The notes: generated by a model not told the origin, from the letters alone. A stretch of DNA of 64,000 nucleotides from Duganella sp. CF402 (GCF_900109645.1 NZ_FOBG01000002.1:310001-374000); one strand, 5' to 3'; numbered from the stretch's first letter, positions 35,538 through 44,053 are shown. Program-made: numbers and translations.

Positions 35538-37289
35538 TTAAAACTCTTCCCACTCATCGCTGCCGGCGGTGGCCGCGGCGACTTTTTTCGGTTTGGCTGC
35601 CGGTGCAGGTGCTGGCGCCGGTTTGGCGGCCAGTTTCTTCACCGGAGCGCGGGCGGTCGTGATCGGCTTGACCACGGCTGCCTTGGCGGCGAAAGCCGGC
35701 GCAGCAACAGCGGCGCGTTCTTCACCTTCGACCAGCTTGAAGATGCTGACCACGCGAGACAGCTCGCCGGCCTGGTCTTGCAAGCTTTGTGCGGCGGCAG
35801 CGGCTTCTTCCACCAGCGCGGCATTCTGTTGGGTCATGCTGTCCATCTCGATGATGGACTGGTTGACCTGGGCAATACCAGCACTCTGCTCCTGGCTGGC
35901 GTTGGCGATTTCGCTCATGATGTCGGTAACGCGACGCACCGAGGACACCACTTCTTCCATCGTCACGCCAGCCTGGCCGACCAGCTTGGTGCCGGCACCG
36001 ACTTTTTCGACCGAGTCATCGATCAGCATCTTGATTTCTTTGGCGGCGCCAGCCGAACGCTGGGCCAGGTTACGCACTTCCGACGCCACCACGGCGAAGC
36101 CGCGGCCTTGCTCACCGGCACGCGCCGCTTCCACCGCAGCGTTCAGCGCCAGGATGTTGGTCTGGAAGGCGATGCCATCGATCACGCCGATGATGTCCAC
36201 AATCTTCTTGGCCGAAGCGTCGATCGAGCTCATGGTGTCAACCACTTGCGACACCACTTCGCCGCCCTTGACTGCCACATCCGATGCAGCCGATGCCAGC
36301 TGGTTGGCTTCACGGGCGTTGTCGGCGTTCTGCTTAACGGTCGAGGTCAGCTCATCCATTGCCGACGCGGTTTTTTCCAGCGACGACGCTTGCATTTCGG
36401 TACGCGACGACAGGTCGACGTTGCCGGCGGCGATTTCACGCGAGGCGGTGCCGATGGTTTCGGTACCGGTGCGCACCTGGCTCACGATGTCGCGCAGGCT
36501 GTTGCGCATTTCACGCATTTCGAACACCAGGCTGTCCTTGTCGGCGCCCGAGGTGTCGATCGAGATCGACAGGTCGCCGGCGGCGATGCTGCCGGCGATC
36601 GAGGCGGTGTAGTCAGGCTCGCCGCCCAGCTGCTTCAGCAGGCCACGGGTGATGACCAGTGCGGCGGCGACCGAGATTGCCACGGCCAGCAGGCCCATGA
36701 TGATCATGAAAGTACGTGCGCTGGCGAAGCCATTGGCGGCATCGACCTGCATCTGCGCATTCATCTTGTCTTCCAGCGCGCCCAGTTGATCCAGCGCGGT
36801 GGTCCATTTTTTCTGGGCTGGACGGATTTCCTTGACCAGCACGCGGGTCGCCTCTTCAGGCTTGCCCGCCAGCCACAGCTCCGAGGCCTTGGCGATGGCC
36901 GGCATGGCCAGCGCTTCGCTTTCCTTCACGGTTGCCAGCAGGGCTTTTTCTTCCGGGCTGGCTTCCTTGGCGAATTGCGCGGTCAGCTTGTTCTGGAAGT
37001 CGGCGTATTTGCCCGACAGTTCCTTGATACGATTCATGTCCGCTTCCATGTCGGCCGGATCAGAAATCATGGTCAGCACGCGCAGCGAGTTGATGCGTTC
37101 GCCGACGTTGTTGCGCATGTCCACCACCAGGCGGGACACGACATTGTTCACACTAATCACGTGGTCCAGGCGATCCTGAATCTGCGCCATGCGCACGATA
37201 CCAACGGCAGTCACGGCCACCAGGAACAACAGCACGAGGGCGAATCCGAGGCCCAGGCGCGTACCGACTTTCATTTTTGCTAAATTCAT
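35538..37289 (-). CDS. Methyl-accepting chemotaxis protein
   Basis: This 583-residue chemoreceptor has a first membrane span at about 12-33, a periplasmic four-helix-bundle sensor (about 34-188; NNVVSRLVVDMRNNVGERIN), a second span at about 190-212, then HAMP and the cytoplasmic signalling coil with the conserved tip VIDGIAFQTNILALNAAVEA and GEQGRGFAVVASEVRNLAQR. The C-terminus is an Ala/Pro/Lys linker ending in EWEEF, matching the xWxxF tether for CheR/CheB. The upstream gap 37290-37627 holds a candidate promoter (TTGCTG, 18 bases, TATAAT on the minus strand, the box at 37512-37517) and a leader of about 220 bases, with no gene. The ligand is unknown. Confidence 0.93.
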   Translation of the reverse strand: MNLAKMKVGTRLGLGFALVLLFLVAVTAVGIVRMAQIQDRLDHVISVNNVVSRLVVDMRNNVGERINSLRVLTMISDPADMEADMNRIKELSGKYADFQNKLTAQFAKEASPEEKALLATVKESEALAMPAIAKASELWLAGKPEEATRVLVKEIRPAQKKWTTALDQLGALEDKMNAQMQVDAANGFASARTFMIIMGLLAVAISVAAALVITRGLLKQLGGEPDYTASIAGSIAAGDLSISIDTSGADKDSLVFEMREMRNSLRDIVSQVRTGTETIGTASREIAAGNVDLSSRTEMQASSLEKTASAMDELTSTVKQNADNAREANQLASAASDVAVKGGEVVSQVVDTMSSIDASAKKIVDIIGVIDGIAFQTNILALNAAVEAARAGEQGRGFAVVASEVRNLAQRSAGAAKEIKMLIDDSVEKVGAGTKLVGQAGVTMEEVVSSVRRVTDIMSEIANASQEQSAGIAQVNQSIIEMDSMTQQNAALVEEAAAAAQSLQDQAGELSRVVSIFKLVEGEERAAVAAPAFAAKAAVVKPITTARAPVKKLAAKPAPAPAPAAKPKKVAAATAGSDEWEEF

Positions 37290-37627
37290 TTCGTCTTCTT
37301 CTTAAGTGACACTGTTGATGAAGTTGCCCTGGACGACACATCTTGTGGTCATGCCATCCAAACAAAACCCTTGCTGCTAAGTAATAAGCTATGACAGTAG
37401 CAAACAATGACTGCGAATGCAAAAATTTGCAGCTCCACCAGCAGCCAGCATGTGGTTTTTTCGGACCGCAATACACCACGAAAGACGGTGGATATGTGTG
37501 TATATTCAGGAATTATAGATGCAAATTTTGCCTCACAGCAAGCAAATACTGCCTGAAAAATGCGCAAACGAACTTTCTGCGTGGAAATTCCACCACACCC
37601 GTTGAAAGTTTAGCAAAAGCGGATTTT

Positions 37628-38632
37628 CTACGCAGTAATACGCAAGCGGGCTGCGGCTTCGAGCAGCAATTGGGCGTCGCCGAGGGCGAGCTTTTTGGAA
37701 TCGGACAAAGTTTGGCGGAAGGCGCGGGCGCCGGGCAGGCCGGTCATGATGCCCAGCATGTGGCGGGTGATGGAATTGAGCTTCAGGCCGAGCGGGCCGT
37801 ACTGGGCCAGTTGGGCTTGAATGTAGGGAATCATGGCTTCCAGCACCTGTTCGCGGGTCTTGGGCGCGCTGCTGTCGCCGTAGTAACGCTGGTCGAAGCT
37901 CGCCATCACGTAGGGATTGTGATAGGCCTCGCGGCCCAGCATGACGCCGTCCAGGTGCTTGAGGTGCTCATCGATCTCGGCTTCGGTCTTGATGCCGCCG
38001 TTGATGATGATTTCGAAGTCAGGGAAATCGCGCTTGAGCTGATAGGCGTACTCGTACTTCAGCGGCGGGATTTCGCGGTTCTCTTTCGGCGACAAGCCTT
38101 TGAGGATGGCATTGCGGGCGTGCACGATGAAGGTCGTGCAGCCGGCCTCGGCCACTTTGCCGACGAAGTCACGCACGAAATCATAGCTTTGCTCATCGTC
38201 GATGCCGATGCGGTGCTTGACCGTGACATCGATCGAGACGGCGTCGCGCATGGCTTTTACGCAGTCGGCCACCAGTTGCGGCTCGGCCATCAGGCAGGCG
38301 CCGAACGCGCCCTTCTGCACGCGCTCGGACGGGCAACCGCAGTTGAGGTTGATCTCGTCGTAGCCCCACTTCTCGCCCAGCCTGGCGCTGGTGGCGAGAT
38401 CGGCCGGGTCGCTGCCGCCGAGCTGCAGCGCCACCGGATGCTCTTCCTCGTTGAAGCGCAGATGACGCTCGACATCGCCATAGACCAGCGCGCCGGTGGT
38501 CACCATCTCGGTGTACAGCCAGGTGTGCTTGCTGATATGGCGATGGAACATGCGGCAATGGCGGTCCGACCAGTCCATCATCGGGGCAACACTCACTAAG
38601 CGCTTGTTTTTATTGGATTTATTTTCGTTCAT
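37628..38632 (-). CDS. dusA: tRNA-dihydrouridine(20/20a) synthase, start supplied by genomic island
   Basis: This is an FMN-dependent enzyme reducing U20/U20a in tRNAs. The 334-residue chain has LVSVAPMMDWSDRHCRMFHR, the substrate-side VALQLGGSDPADLA, INLNCGCPSERVQKGAFGA with the catalytic Cys, VKHRIGIDD and IINGGI. The first 16 residues (MNENKSNKNKRLVSVA, Lys/Asn-rich, unlike the rest) come from the inserted island, which joins the native gene at the 20-bp core 38571-38590. The native start is preserved at the far end of the island. The gene therefore stays intact and is now probably driven by a promoter inside the island. ATG 38632 or GTG 38638 can start it. Confidence 0.95.
   Translation of the reverse strand: MNENKSNKNKRLVSVAPMMDWSDRHCRMFHRHISKHTWLYTEMVTTGALVYGDVERHLRFNEEEHPVALQLGGSDPADLATSARLGEKWGYDEINLNCGCPSERVQKGAFGACLMAEPQLVADCVKAMRDAVSIDVTVKHRIGIDDEQSYDFVRDFVGKVAEAGCTTFIVHARNAILKGLSPKENREIPPLKYEYAYQLKRDFPDFEIIINGGIKTEAEIDEHLKHLDGVMLGREAYHNPYVMASFDQRYYGDSSAPKTREQVLEAMIPYIQAQLAQYGPLGLKLNSITRHMLGIMTGLPGARAFRQTLSDSKKLALGDAQLLLEAAARLRITA
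38571..38590. other. attL core within dusA
   Basis: CAGTCCATCATCGGGGCAAC, the complement of codons for V-A-P-M-M-D-W in dusA. It matches 44206-44225 at 19 of 20 positions. Confidence 0.85.
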
Positions 38633-38654
38633 TTTCACTATGTGCAGCTATCAG

Positions 38655-38671
38655 TGCACACGAGGTGCACA
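38655..38671. promoter_or_regulatory. Arm-type integrase site pair, left end
   Basis: TGCACAC and TGCACA occur as direct repeats 11 bases apart (38655, 38666), inside the left end. A further TGCACAC is at 38722, next to the integrase start. The same tandem arrangement is at the right end (44149, 44160). Confidence 0.5.
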
Positions 38672-38730
38672 TAAGGTTATCGTCTGGTGCATAATCCGGG
38701 CCTTACTCAACACACAAGAATTGCACACGG

Positions 38731-39780
38731 ATGGCTACGTTTACAAAACTGAAAAGCGGCAAGTGGCGCGCGCAAGTACGCAAGAGTGGAATCTATCGGA
38801 ATGCAACCTTCGAGTTCAAACGTGATGCCGAATCTTGGGCACGTCAGGTGGAGGTACAAGTTGAACACGTAGCGGCGAATGGTTATCAGCCAATCCCGGA
38901 TAACTACAGCGTAGGCGATTTGATAGATGGGTACGGGCAAGAGTGTAACATGGGCGGCCGCACAAAGCAGTTGACTCACGACAAGTTGAAACGCGAGTTG
39001 GGCGAGATTCCGCTCAAACGCCTTAATAGTATACATCTACGCGATTTCATCGATTCCCGATTAGCCGAAGGTGCCGGTGGCGTCACCATAGCTGCCGACC
39101 TTTCATTCTTCGGTGCCATACTAAAATGGGGAAAACATTCTCGTCGGCTCGACCTGCCAACCGATCTGGCCTTGAACGCACGCCGCGACCTCTCTGCACG
39201 CAAGATACATACCCGTAGCGTCGAACGGGATAGGGAGCCGACAGAGAAGGAACTTACGGACTTGTTCAAGCTCTGGAAGAACAACAAGCGACAAGTTATC
39301 CCGATGGCAACACTGTGCGCGTTTGCGCTCGCAACGGCAATGCGTCAGAACGAAATCTGCTCGATCCGGTGGGAAGACGTTGATACTGCGAAGCGCACGG
39401 TTATCATTCGTGACCGCAAAGACCCGCGCAAGAAGAACGGCAACGATCAAATTGTCCCCCTACTTCCCGCAGCATGGACAATCATCGAGCCATTGTTGCC
39501 TGAGAGCATGGTAGGGAGGGTTTTCCCCTACGACTCCGGCAGCGTAAGTACCGCCTTCACGAGAGCTTGCACAAAGCTTAAGATTGATGACTTGCGATTC
39601 CATGACCTGCGGCACAAGGCAACCAGCGATCTATTCCGCATGGGCCTGTCGATTCCGCAAGTCGCCGTATTAACTGGACACAAGACTTGGACTCAATTGA
39701 AACGATATACACACACTAAGCCAGAAGACGTGCATGCAGCAATTGCATCTTTCACGACCTCGATGACAAAGGCAGCATGA
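38731..39780 (+). CDS. int: Tyrosine recombinase (dusA-type integrase)
   Basis: This 349-residue phage-type integrase catalyses insertion and excision at the dusA core. The N-terminal arm-binding part is FTKLKSGKWRAQVRKSGIYR, then a core-binding domain. The catalytic domain carries Arg in ATAMRQNEICSIRWEDV, His-x-x-Arg in FHDLRHKATSDLFRMG, His in VLTGHKTWTQ and the nucleophile Tyr in LKRYTHTK near the end. The gene reads inwards from attL, and its stop overlaps the next gene as ATGA. A TGCACAC site sits immediately before the start, suggesting autoregulation by the integrase. All catalytic residues are intact. Confidence 0.95.
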   Translation: MATFTKLKSGKWRAQVRKSGIYRNATFEFKRDAESWARQVEVQVEHVAANGYQPIPDNYSVGDLIDGYGQECNMGGRTKQLTHDKLKRELGEIPLKRLNSIHLRDFIDSRLAEGAGGVTIAADLSFFGAILKWGKHSRRLDLPTDLALNARRDLSARKIHTRSVERDREPTEKELTDLFKLWKNNKRQVIPMATLCAFALATAMRQNEICSIRWEDVDTAKRTVIIRDRKDPRKKNGNDQIVPLLPAAWTIIEPLLPESMVGRVFPYDSGSVSTAFTRACTKLKIDDLRFHDLRHKATSDLFRMGLSIPQVAVLTGHKTWTQLKRYTHTKPEDVHAAIASFTTSMTKAA

Positions 39781-40265
39781 ATAGCTCAATAAATAACAAA
39801 CTGGACAACTCAAGACCCCGTCGCCTCAGGAATTACACCCCTCCGAACGAAAGCTACTACACATCTCTCGTAAAGAGTGCACCTTACTTCAAAAGTCCCG
39901 GTGACTTCGTGGTTTTCATGGCCCCTCTTCTACACGAAATGAAGTCAAAGCTTACCGATCGAACACGCCCAATGTACGAAGAGATGCTTACCCTACGGGA
40001 ACTAATTGAGAAAGAAAGGCCACGTAATCGCGTTTGGCATCCACCATTGACTGTTCGCGTAAAAAAATCCATCACACGAGCAGCCACGGAAAGGTATAAC
40101 GCGCAACGTCAGCGAGTATTAAATCTGTTCGAGCAGTTTTATTTGGCTGACCTTATGGAGCCGTTGGTTGCGGCGCGGGAGTCCGAGCACGCACCAGTTC
40201 CGTCTCAAAGCGCGTGCTGCTGTAACGCTCGGGCGATTACGCCCAACACTTTCTTATTACCTTGA
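39777..40265 (+). CDS. Unknown island protein coupled to integrase
   Basis: This 162-residue protein overlaps the integrase stop (ATGA). It is basic and mostly helical: YTPPNESYYTSLVKSAPYFK, APLLHEMKSKLTDRTRPMYE, VKKSITRAATERYNAQRQRV. No signal peptide or named family is recognised. The coupling suggests a role with recombination, such as an excision factor or a DNA-binding partner, but the length and sequence do not match known excisionases. Confidence 0.65.
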   Translation: MNSSINNKLDNSRPRRLRNYTPPNESYYTSLVKSAPYFKSPGDFVVFMAPLLHEMKSKLTDRTRPMYEEMLTLRELIEKERPRNRVWHPPLTVRVKKSITRAATERYNAQRQRVLNLFEQFYLADLMEPLVAARESEHAPVPSQSACCCNARAITPNTFLLP

Positions 40266-40338
40266 CGTACCGAGCACTGCCCTTGGTGGGCGGAGCCACG
40301 CCTGAAAGGACTTAAACACTGTTATAAAGGATCAAAAA

Positions 40339-40776
40339 ATGAACCAACACATTACTTCGGAAATCAACGCTCAATTCATCGCAGTAGGCTGCACCCAAAT
40401 GATGGTCAACACGCGAGGCTTGGACTACTTTCATAGCAAGATGGATTTGTATTTCCATTATTCGCCAGATTTGCAGACCGGCAATTTCCCGACTGTAAGC
40501 AATTCGACAGAAATTGTTGTAGTGGTCGAATCCGACACCGCACTAGAAGTTGCCCGGCTACGCGGTATTGCTTGCGAAGTGGTCAAACTGAAAGACCTGC
40601 GCAACTTCATTCTATACCGAGCATACAGCACGGAATGCAGCCAATACCGTGCGGCGAAGCAGCGCTTTGATGCTGCTAACGAGAGCTTTAATCAAGAAGC
40701 AGATACTTACGACTACCAGACCATGCAGACCATTTCTCACTTGCGGATAGGTAGCACTTGGGGCCGACTCGGTTAG
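40339..40776 (+). CDS. Unknown island protein
   Basis: This 145-residue protein starts at 40339 with AAAGGATC upstream. It reads NAQFIAVGCTQMMVNTRGLD, TEIVVVVESDTALEVARLRG, VVKLKDLRNFILYRAYSTEC. The layout alternates strands and helices like a small alpha/beta domain. No motif is recognised. Its last 89 bases overlap the 3' end of the opposite-strand secreted protein gene. Confidence 0.55.
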   Translation: MNQHITSEINAQFIAVGCTQMMVNTRGLDYFHSKMDLYFHYSPDLQTGNFPTVSNSTEIVVVVESDTALEVARLRGIACEVVKLKDLRNFILYRAYSTECSQYRAAKQRFDAANESFNQEADTYDYQTMQTISHLRIGSTWGRLG

Positions 40777-40948
40777 GGTTCGCTTTGTACCGCTCAATTT
40801 CCTGAATATAGCCGTTGCCCAGCGATGCAATTGCTTTCGCTTCGCTTTCTTGCCGTATCTGTGCCTTGGCGTCGTCTAGTATGCCTGCGTTGCTGAGAGC
40901 GGGAAGGCTCACCAACAGAACCAAAGTAGCGCGTTTTATTGACTTCAT
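40688..40948 (-). CDS. Small secreted island protein
   Basis: This 86-residue protein has a clear signal peptide (MKSIKRATLVLLVSLPALSNA) and a short charged mature part (LDDAKAQIRQESEAKAIASL, GNGYIQEIERYKANP) with one Cys. It is divergent from the XRE regulator gene, with two inverted repeats between the starts, so it is probably under that regulator's control. No family is known. Export to the periplasm is predicted. Confidence 0.55.
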   Translation of the reverse strand: MKSIKRATLVLLVSLPALSNAGILDDAKAQIRQESEAKAIASLGNGYIQEIERYKANPNRVGPKCYLSASEKWSAWSGSRKYLLLD

Positions 40949-40981
40949 CGTGATTTCCAGTTGGTAATGAAATGGCAAATC

Positions 40982-41018
40982 CTACCGATTCGGTAGTATG
41001 AAATCAAGTTGAAACTTG
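40982..41018. promoter_or_regulatory. Two palindromes in the divergent regulator promoter
   Basis: CTACCGATTCGGTAG (40982-40996, 7-base perfect arms) and CAAGTTGAAACTTG (41005-41018, 6-base arms) lie between the divergent starts at 40948 and 41054. They are good candidates for autoregulatory binding by the XRE protein. Confidence 0.5.
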
Positions 41019-41053
41019 CAACATCTTTGTCTTTGAAGTCACGGAAGATAGAG

Positions 41054-41353
41054 ATGGCGATTATCGGCAAACGCTTGAAGGCTGCGCGACTTGGCACTGG
41101 GTTATCGCAAGAGCAGCTTGGGCTTAACGCCGGTCTGGAGGTTGAAAGCGCCAGCGCACGAATGAACCGATATGAGCGCGGTACACGGGTGCCGTCAGTT
41201 GAATTACTGGAGCGCATCGGCAAGGTGCTGAACCTTCCATTGGCCTACTTCTTTGCAGTAGATGACGACGAAGCCGCGCTACTAACCGCCTACCATCGTC
41301 TTCCAGAAGCTGATAAGCAGGCAGTGTTAGCCGTTGCTATGAAAGAGCGATGA
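41054..41353 (+). CDS. XRE-family helix-turn-helix regulator
   Basis: This 99-residue Cro/CI-type DNA-binding protein starts at ATG 41054 (GGAAGATAGAG upstream); the open frame starts 15 codons earlier. The helix-turn-helix covers residues about 5-60: IGKRLKAARLGTGLSQEQLG, NRYERGTRVPSVELLERIGK. A short tail (LLTAYHRLPEADKQAVLAVA) probably mediates dimerisation. It is likely the island's repressor, acting on its own divergent promoter and perhaps on the cargo gene at 41694. Confidence 0.88.
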   Translation: MAIIGKRLKAARLGTGLSQEQLGLNAGLEVESASARMNRYERGTRVPSVELLERIGKVLNLPLAYFFAVDDDEAALLTAYHRLPEADKQAVLAVAMKER

Positions 41354-41554
41354 CGCCACCTCCCAATTCGGTTTTGTCAGCCTTCAGCAAGCCCATTCGC
41401 GGGTTGCTTATATCTTCGCTGGATGATACTGCTACAGACTTCTTCTGACGCCTTAGACACCATCTTGGGGGGTACGCGCTTACAGCGGAAAGCGAGCGAT
41501 TAGGGCATATAGGCGTGCCGGAAGGTCTTTTGCATAGTCAATAAGAAAATCTTA

Positions 41555-41603
41555 CTTTGTACAAAGAGTTTGCCTTGCCTTTGGGCTATCCTGCTACTAC
41601 AAT
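41555..41603 (+). promoter_or_regulatory. Promoter and palindromic operator before the 41694 gene
   Basis: TTGCCT (41575-41580), a 17-base spacer and TACAAT (41598-41603) form a sigma-70-like promoter. Eight bases before the -35 box lies the perfect palindrome CTTTGTACAAAG (41555-41566). The rest of the 41354-41693 gap has no convincing gene. Confidence 0.5.
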
Positions 41604-41693
41604 CGGTATGTCTATTACTTAAATTTACTAGATATTGTGTTTGTTGTTTTTTGGAAATCAACTTCAGTTTTGCATCTTTAAGAAGGAAGCGAT

Positions 41694-42368
41694 ATGAACG
41701 AAGAACCAAAAATTTCGATCAACAAGCTTGGCGAGTACATGACTGCCACTCCTGCGCGACGCAGGCAGATTGTCCGCGACCAGAAGACTCCCCCTGTGTT
41801 TAAGGCGGCACGTTATAAGGCTGCACGAGAAGCAATTGTCGACTATATCGAAAGCGGCATGGTTGATGACGGAGCGCCGTTAGCTAGGGCCGCAGAATTA
41901 CGGGCCGACACGTCCGGGACAGACTTTACTGTTCAGGATCGCCAACTGTCGGCGGAAGCAATCGAAGACTTCCTCCCGCTTGCGGAAGAATTGGAGGTGG
42001 CGGATGTGTCCGTTCAGGCAGGCTATGCTTTCGCTTCTGAAACGATGGACTTTGGTGGTACGAAGGTATCAATGCGGCCAGACGCGATATTAAAGAACAA
42101 GGAAACCGGCGACGTGGTTGGTTGCGTAAAGCTGAACTTCTCAAAATCGGCTCCCATTCTTGAGCAGGCTGGGCAGTATGTGGCTACGGCGCTGCGTGCC
42201 CACCTTGAGGCCAATGCAGACGATCCCAAAAGTGTCGATCCGGCATTGTGCTACGTCGTAGATGTTCCGACCGGCACAGTGTCTTCCGCACCAACGGCAA
42301 ACAAGAAGCGTCTTAGTGACCTTGCTGCTGCTGGCGAGGAAATAGCAGCGCGGTGGAGCAGTGTGTAA
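41694..42368 (+). CDS. Unknown island protein with possible PD-(D/E)XK-like core
   Basis: This 224-residue soluble protein starts at 41694 after AAGGAAG. The N-terminal half is helical (MTATPARRRQIVRDQKTPPV, YKAAREAIVDYIESGMVDD). The C-terminal half has strands with MRPDAILKNKETGDVVGCVK and the following EQAGQYVATALRAHL, a spacing that loosely recalls the D...x-K of restriction-like folds, but the key acidic residue before the Lys is not certain. It has its own promoter and a nearby palindrome, separate from the other island genes. A nuclease or defence role is only a guess. Confidence 0.6.
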   Translation: MNEEPKISINKLGEYMTATPARRRQIVRDQKTPPVFKAARYKAAREAIVDYIESGMVDDGAPLARAAELRADTSGTDFTVQDRQLSAEAIEDFLPLAEELEVADVSVQAGYAFASETMDFGGTKVSMRPDAILKNKETGDVVGCVKLNFSKSAPILEQAGQYVATALRAHLEANADDPKSVDPALCYVVDVPTGTVSSAPTANKKRLSDLAAAGEEIAARWSSV

Positions 42369-42660
42369 GCTGACGAAGCTACTGTAGCCCCAAAATCCTA
42401 AAAAAATTTTGCAAGGTCGAGGGGCAATCTTAGCATGCTGCCATCCGGGTAGAAATCGTCGCTGCTCGCCGTAAAGATATCTACGGGTGTGGATAGTGGC
42501 CAGGAATGGTGAAAGGTCGAGCGGTTGGCTTAATGCGGCTGGGGCCACGTAAACAATCATCGCAGCGCTTTCCAAAATATCTGTACGGGCTTGCGGAGTT
42601 GGTAGGCAGGATTGCAATGCCCACGGATGATGAAGGCCGCTACGGGCCTGTACTGGCGTC

Positions 42661-42855
42661 CTATCGCTTCCGTAACTTCATCTGTCGTGGTGCTTCCGCG
42701 TCGCCTGCGATGCCCCAAGCAACAGCCCACTTGGAAGCTTGAGTACGGGCCTGCGGTGTCTCCCCGGTGTCGATGCGATACATCGCCAAGCCCATTCGAT
42801 GAATGATGTAGGCGAGCCGGGGATGGCTGTTTCGGAACCGGGTTTCGTTTGGCAT
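42661..42855 (-). CDS. Small island protein after the helicase-resolvase gene
   Basis: This 64-residue basic protein (MPNETRFRNSHPRLAYIIHR, AWGIAGDAEAPRQMKLRKR) begins two bases after the stop of the upstream chimera gene, suggesting coupled translation. No family is recognised. The 42369-42660 gap after it has no gene that I can support. Confidence 0.4.
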   Translation of the reverse strand: MPNETRFRNSHPRLAYIIHRMGLAMYRIDTGETPQARTQASKWAVAWGIAGDAEAPRQMKLRKR

Positions 42856-42857
42856 GG

Positions 42858-43337
42858 TCAGGTGGTAGCTTTTAGGATAGCGTACAGCGTAGCACGGCTG
42901 ATTCCGTTATCCTTTGCCAGCTTGGCCTTATTTGCACCGGCTGCTGCTTCCTTGCGCACCTGCTCTTGCGTGGCCTTGTCCAGCTTGGCGCTACGGCCCA
43001 TGTGCTTGCCTGCCTCTCGTGCCTTGGCTTGGCTGTACATTTCTCGCACTACTGAGCGTTGTTGGTGCTTAATACTGACGGTACGCTGGTTGTAGTCGAT
43101 GATCTGCTTCAAGTTCGTGTACACATTGGTATCATGGCCGCGTGCGATGGCCTTATCCTCGATGCCGACCACACGGTTGTTCACCAGCGTTTCAGAGAAC
43201 TTGTCGAATATTTCCGAGTAAGTCGATGATCGGTTGACGTGCTTCCCGGCGAGCGCAGTTTCGATTACATCCAGCACTGAGCTTTTGCCAGTGCCGCCAG
43301 TGCCCACAATGAATACAGCATGCTTAACACGGCGCAT
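42858..43337 (-). CDS. SF3-type helicase fragment fused to a resolvase C-terminal domain
   Basis: From ATG 43337 (159 residues) the chain gives a Walker A AVFIVGTGGTGKSSVLDVIE and a following NRVVGIEDKAIARGHDTNVY like the Walker B/sensor part of phage primase-helicases. It then switches to REMYSQAKAREAGKHMGRSA and ISRATLYAILKAT, the tail and helix-turn-helix of serine resolvases. Helicase-like sequence appears to begin even earlier (about 43390), overlapping the start of the opposite gene, so the helicase has lost its N-terminus. This is a recombination product; it may be inert or may act as a DNA-binding ATPase. Confidence 0.55.
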   Translation of the reverse strand: MRRVKHAVFIVGTGGTGKSSVLDVIETALAGKHVNRSSTYSEIFDKFSETLVNNRVVGIEDKAIARGHDTNVYTNLKQIIDYNQRTVSIKHQQRSVVREMYSQAKAREAGKHMGRSAKLDKATQEQVRKEAAAGANKAKLAKDNGISRATLYAILKATT

Positions 43338-43352
43338 CGGTGTCTTGACGAT

Positions 43353-43682
43353 ATGCCAAAGGCCGAGTTTGCCGCTTGTGATGAAATGGTTAAACAGGAA
43401 ATTCGCGCCTTCCGCGACGCCGATGACAAAGCGCTTGCGGTAGCTAAAGCTGAACGAGCAGAGCGACGCAAGGGTATGAGCGAGGTCGCTGCGAAGCTTG
43501 ATGAGATGGACGAACGCCAGCAAGAACGTGAACGCGCCCTCGACCGGCGTGATGCGGTACGACAGGCTAACGCAGACGACGATGCACGGGCAAAGGCGAA
43601 GACGAAGGCATTGAACGACGACCTAGAAAACGCGAAGCGAGAGTCGTGCTACTGGGGAAATAAGAAGGACTGTGTACGATGA
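43353..43682 (+). CDS. Charged coiled-coil island protein
   Basis: This protein of up to 109 residues is highly charged (VKQEIRAFRDADDKALAVAK, RKGMSEVAAKLDEMDERQQE) and predicts a long helix, with a C-terminal ESCYWGNKKDCVR carrying two Cys. The start is uncertain: ATG 43353 or ATG 43386. The stop overlaps the next ATG (ATGA), supporting the reading frame. It may be a remnant of a longer protein cut by the same rearrangement that made the helicase chimera on the other strand. Confidence 0.5.
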   Translation: MPKAEFAACDEMVKQEIRAFRDADDKALAVAKAERAERRKGMSEVAAKLDEMDERQQERERALDRRDAVRQANADDDARAKAKTKALNDDLENAKRESCYWGNKKDCVR

Positions 43683-44053
43683 CCAGCCAGATCGTCATCA
43701 CCTTCCTGCGAAGCGCTGTGCTTGGCATATCGCTTACTCAGGCCGCTTTTCCAGCGCTTGCAGCAGAGCAGCCCGGTTGCACAGGTGTGAACACTGATGC
43801 GACCTATGGCGCTCAACTAGCACGGGACAAAGTCCCGCTGGCGGACGCGATTGCCGCAATCGAGAAGTCAGCAAAGAACATCGATGCAGAACTTGTTAAG
43901 GCCAAGCGCAAGAAAATGACTGCTGCGATGAAAAATCAAATGAAGCAATCCTTCATAGATGGCTACAGCGAAGCCGTGATGCACCCGGAAGAAACGATAG
44001 AGCAGGTCGCTGGCCGGGTTGCGTTGGCCTGCTACTTTGCCAAATACAAGTAG
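43679..44053 (+). CDS. Secreted island protein
   Basis: This 124-residue protein has a signal peptide (ITFLRSAVLGISLTQAAFPALAA) and a mature helical domain (DKVPLADAIAAIEKSAKNID, SFIDGYSEAVMHPEETIEQV) with two Cys (QPGCTGVN, ALACYFAKYK). It is translationally coupled to the preceding coiled-coil gene. It is not a recognised family. A periplasmic cargo protein of the island, perhaps involved in surface or phage exclusion, is possible but unproven. Confidence 0.65.
   Translation: MTSQIVITFLRSAVLGISLTQAAFPALAAEQPGCTGVNTDATYGAQLARDKVPLADAIAAIEKSAKNIDAELVKAKRKKMTAAMKNQMKQSFIDGYSEAVMHPEETIEQVAGRVALACYFAKYK

Noticed and set aside
37290..37627. Possible riboswitch in the long leader of the chemotaxis receptor
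   Set aside because: I looked for a c-di-GMP-type or other known aptamer core and found only short unrelated hairpins; the length alone is not evidence.
42141..42617. 158-codon minus-strand frame in the island
   Set aside because: Most of it lies opposite the gene at 41694 and has no coding character there; the intergenic remainder has no good start or motif.
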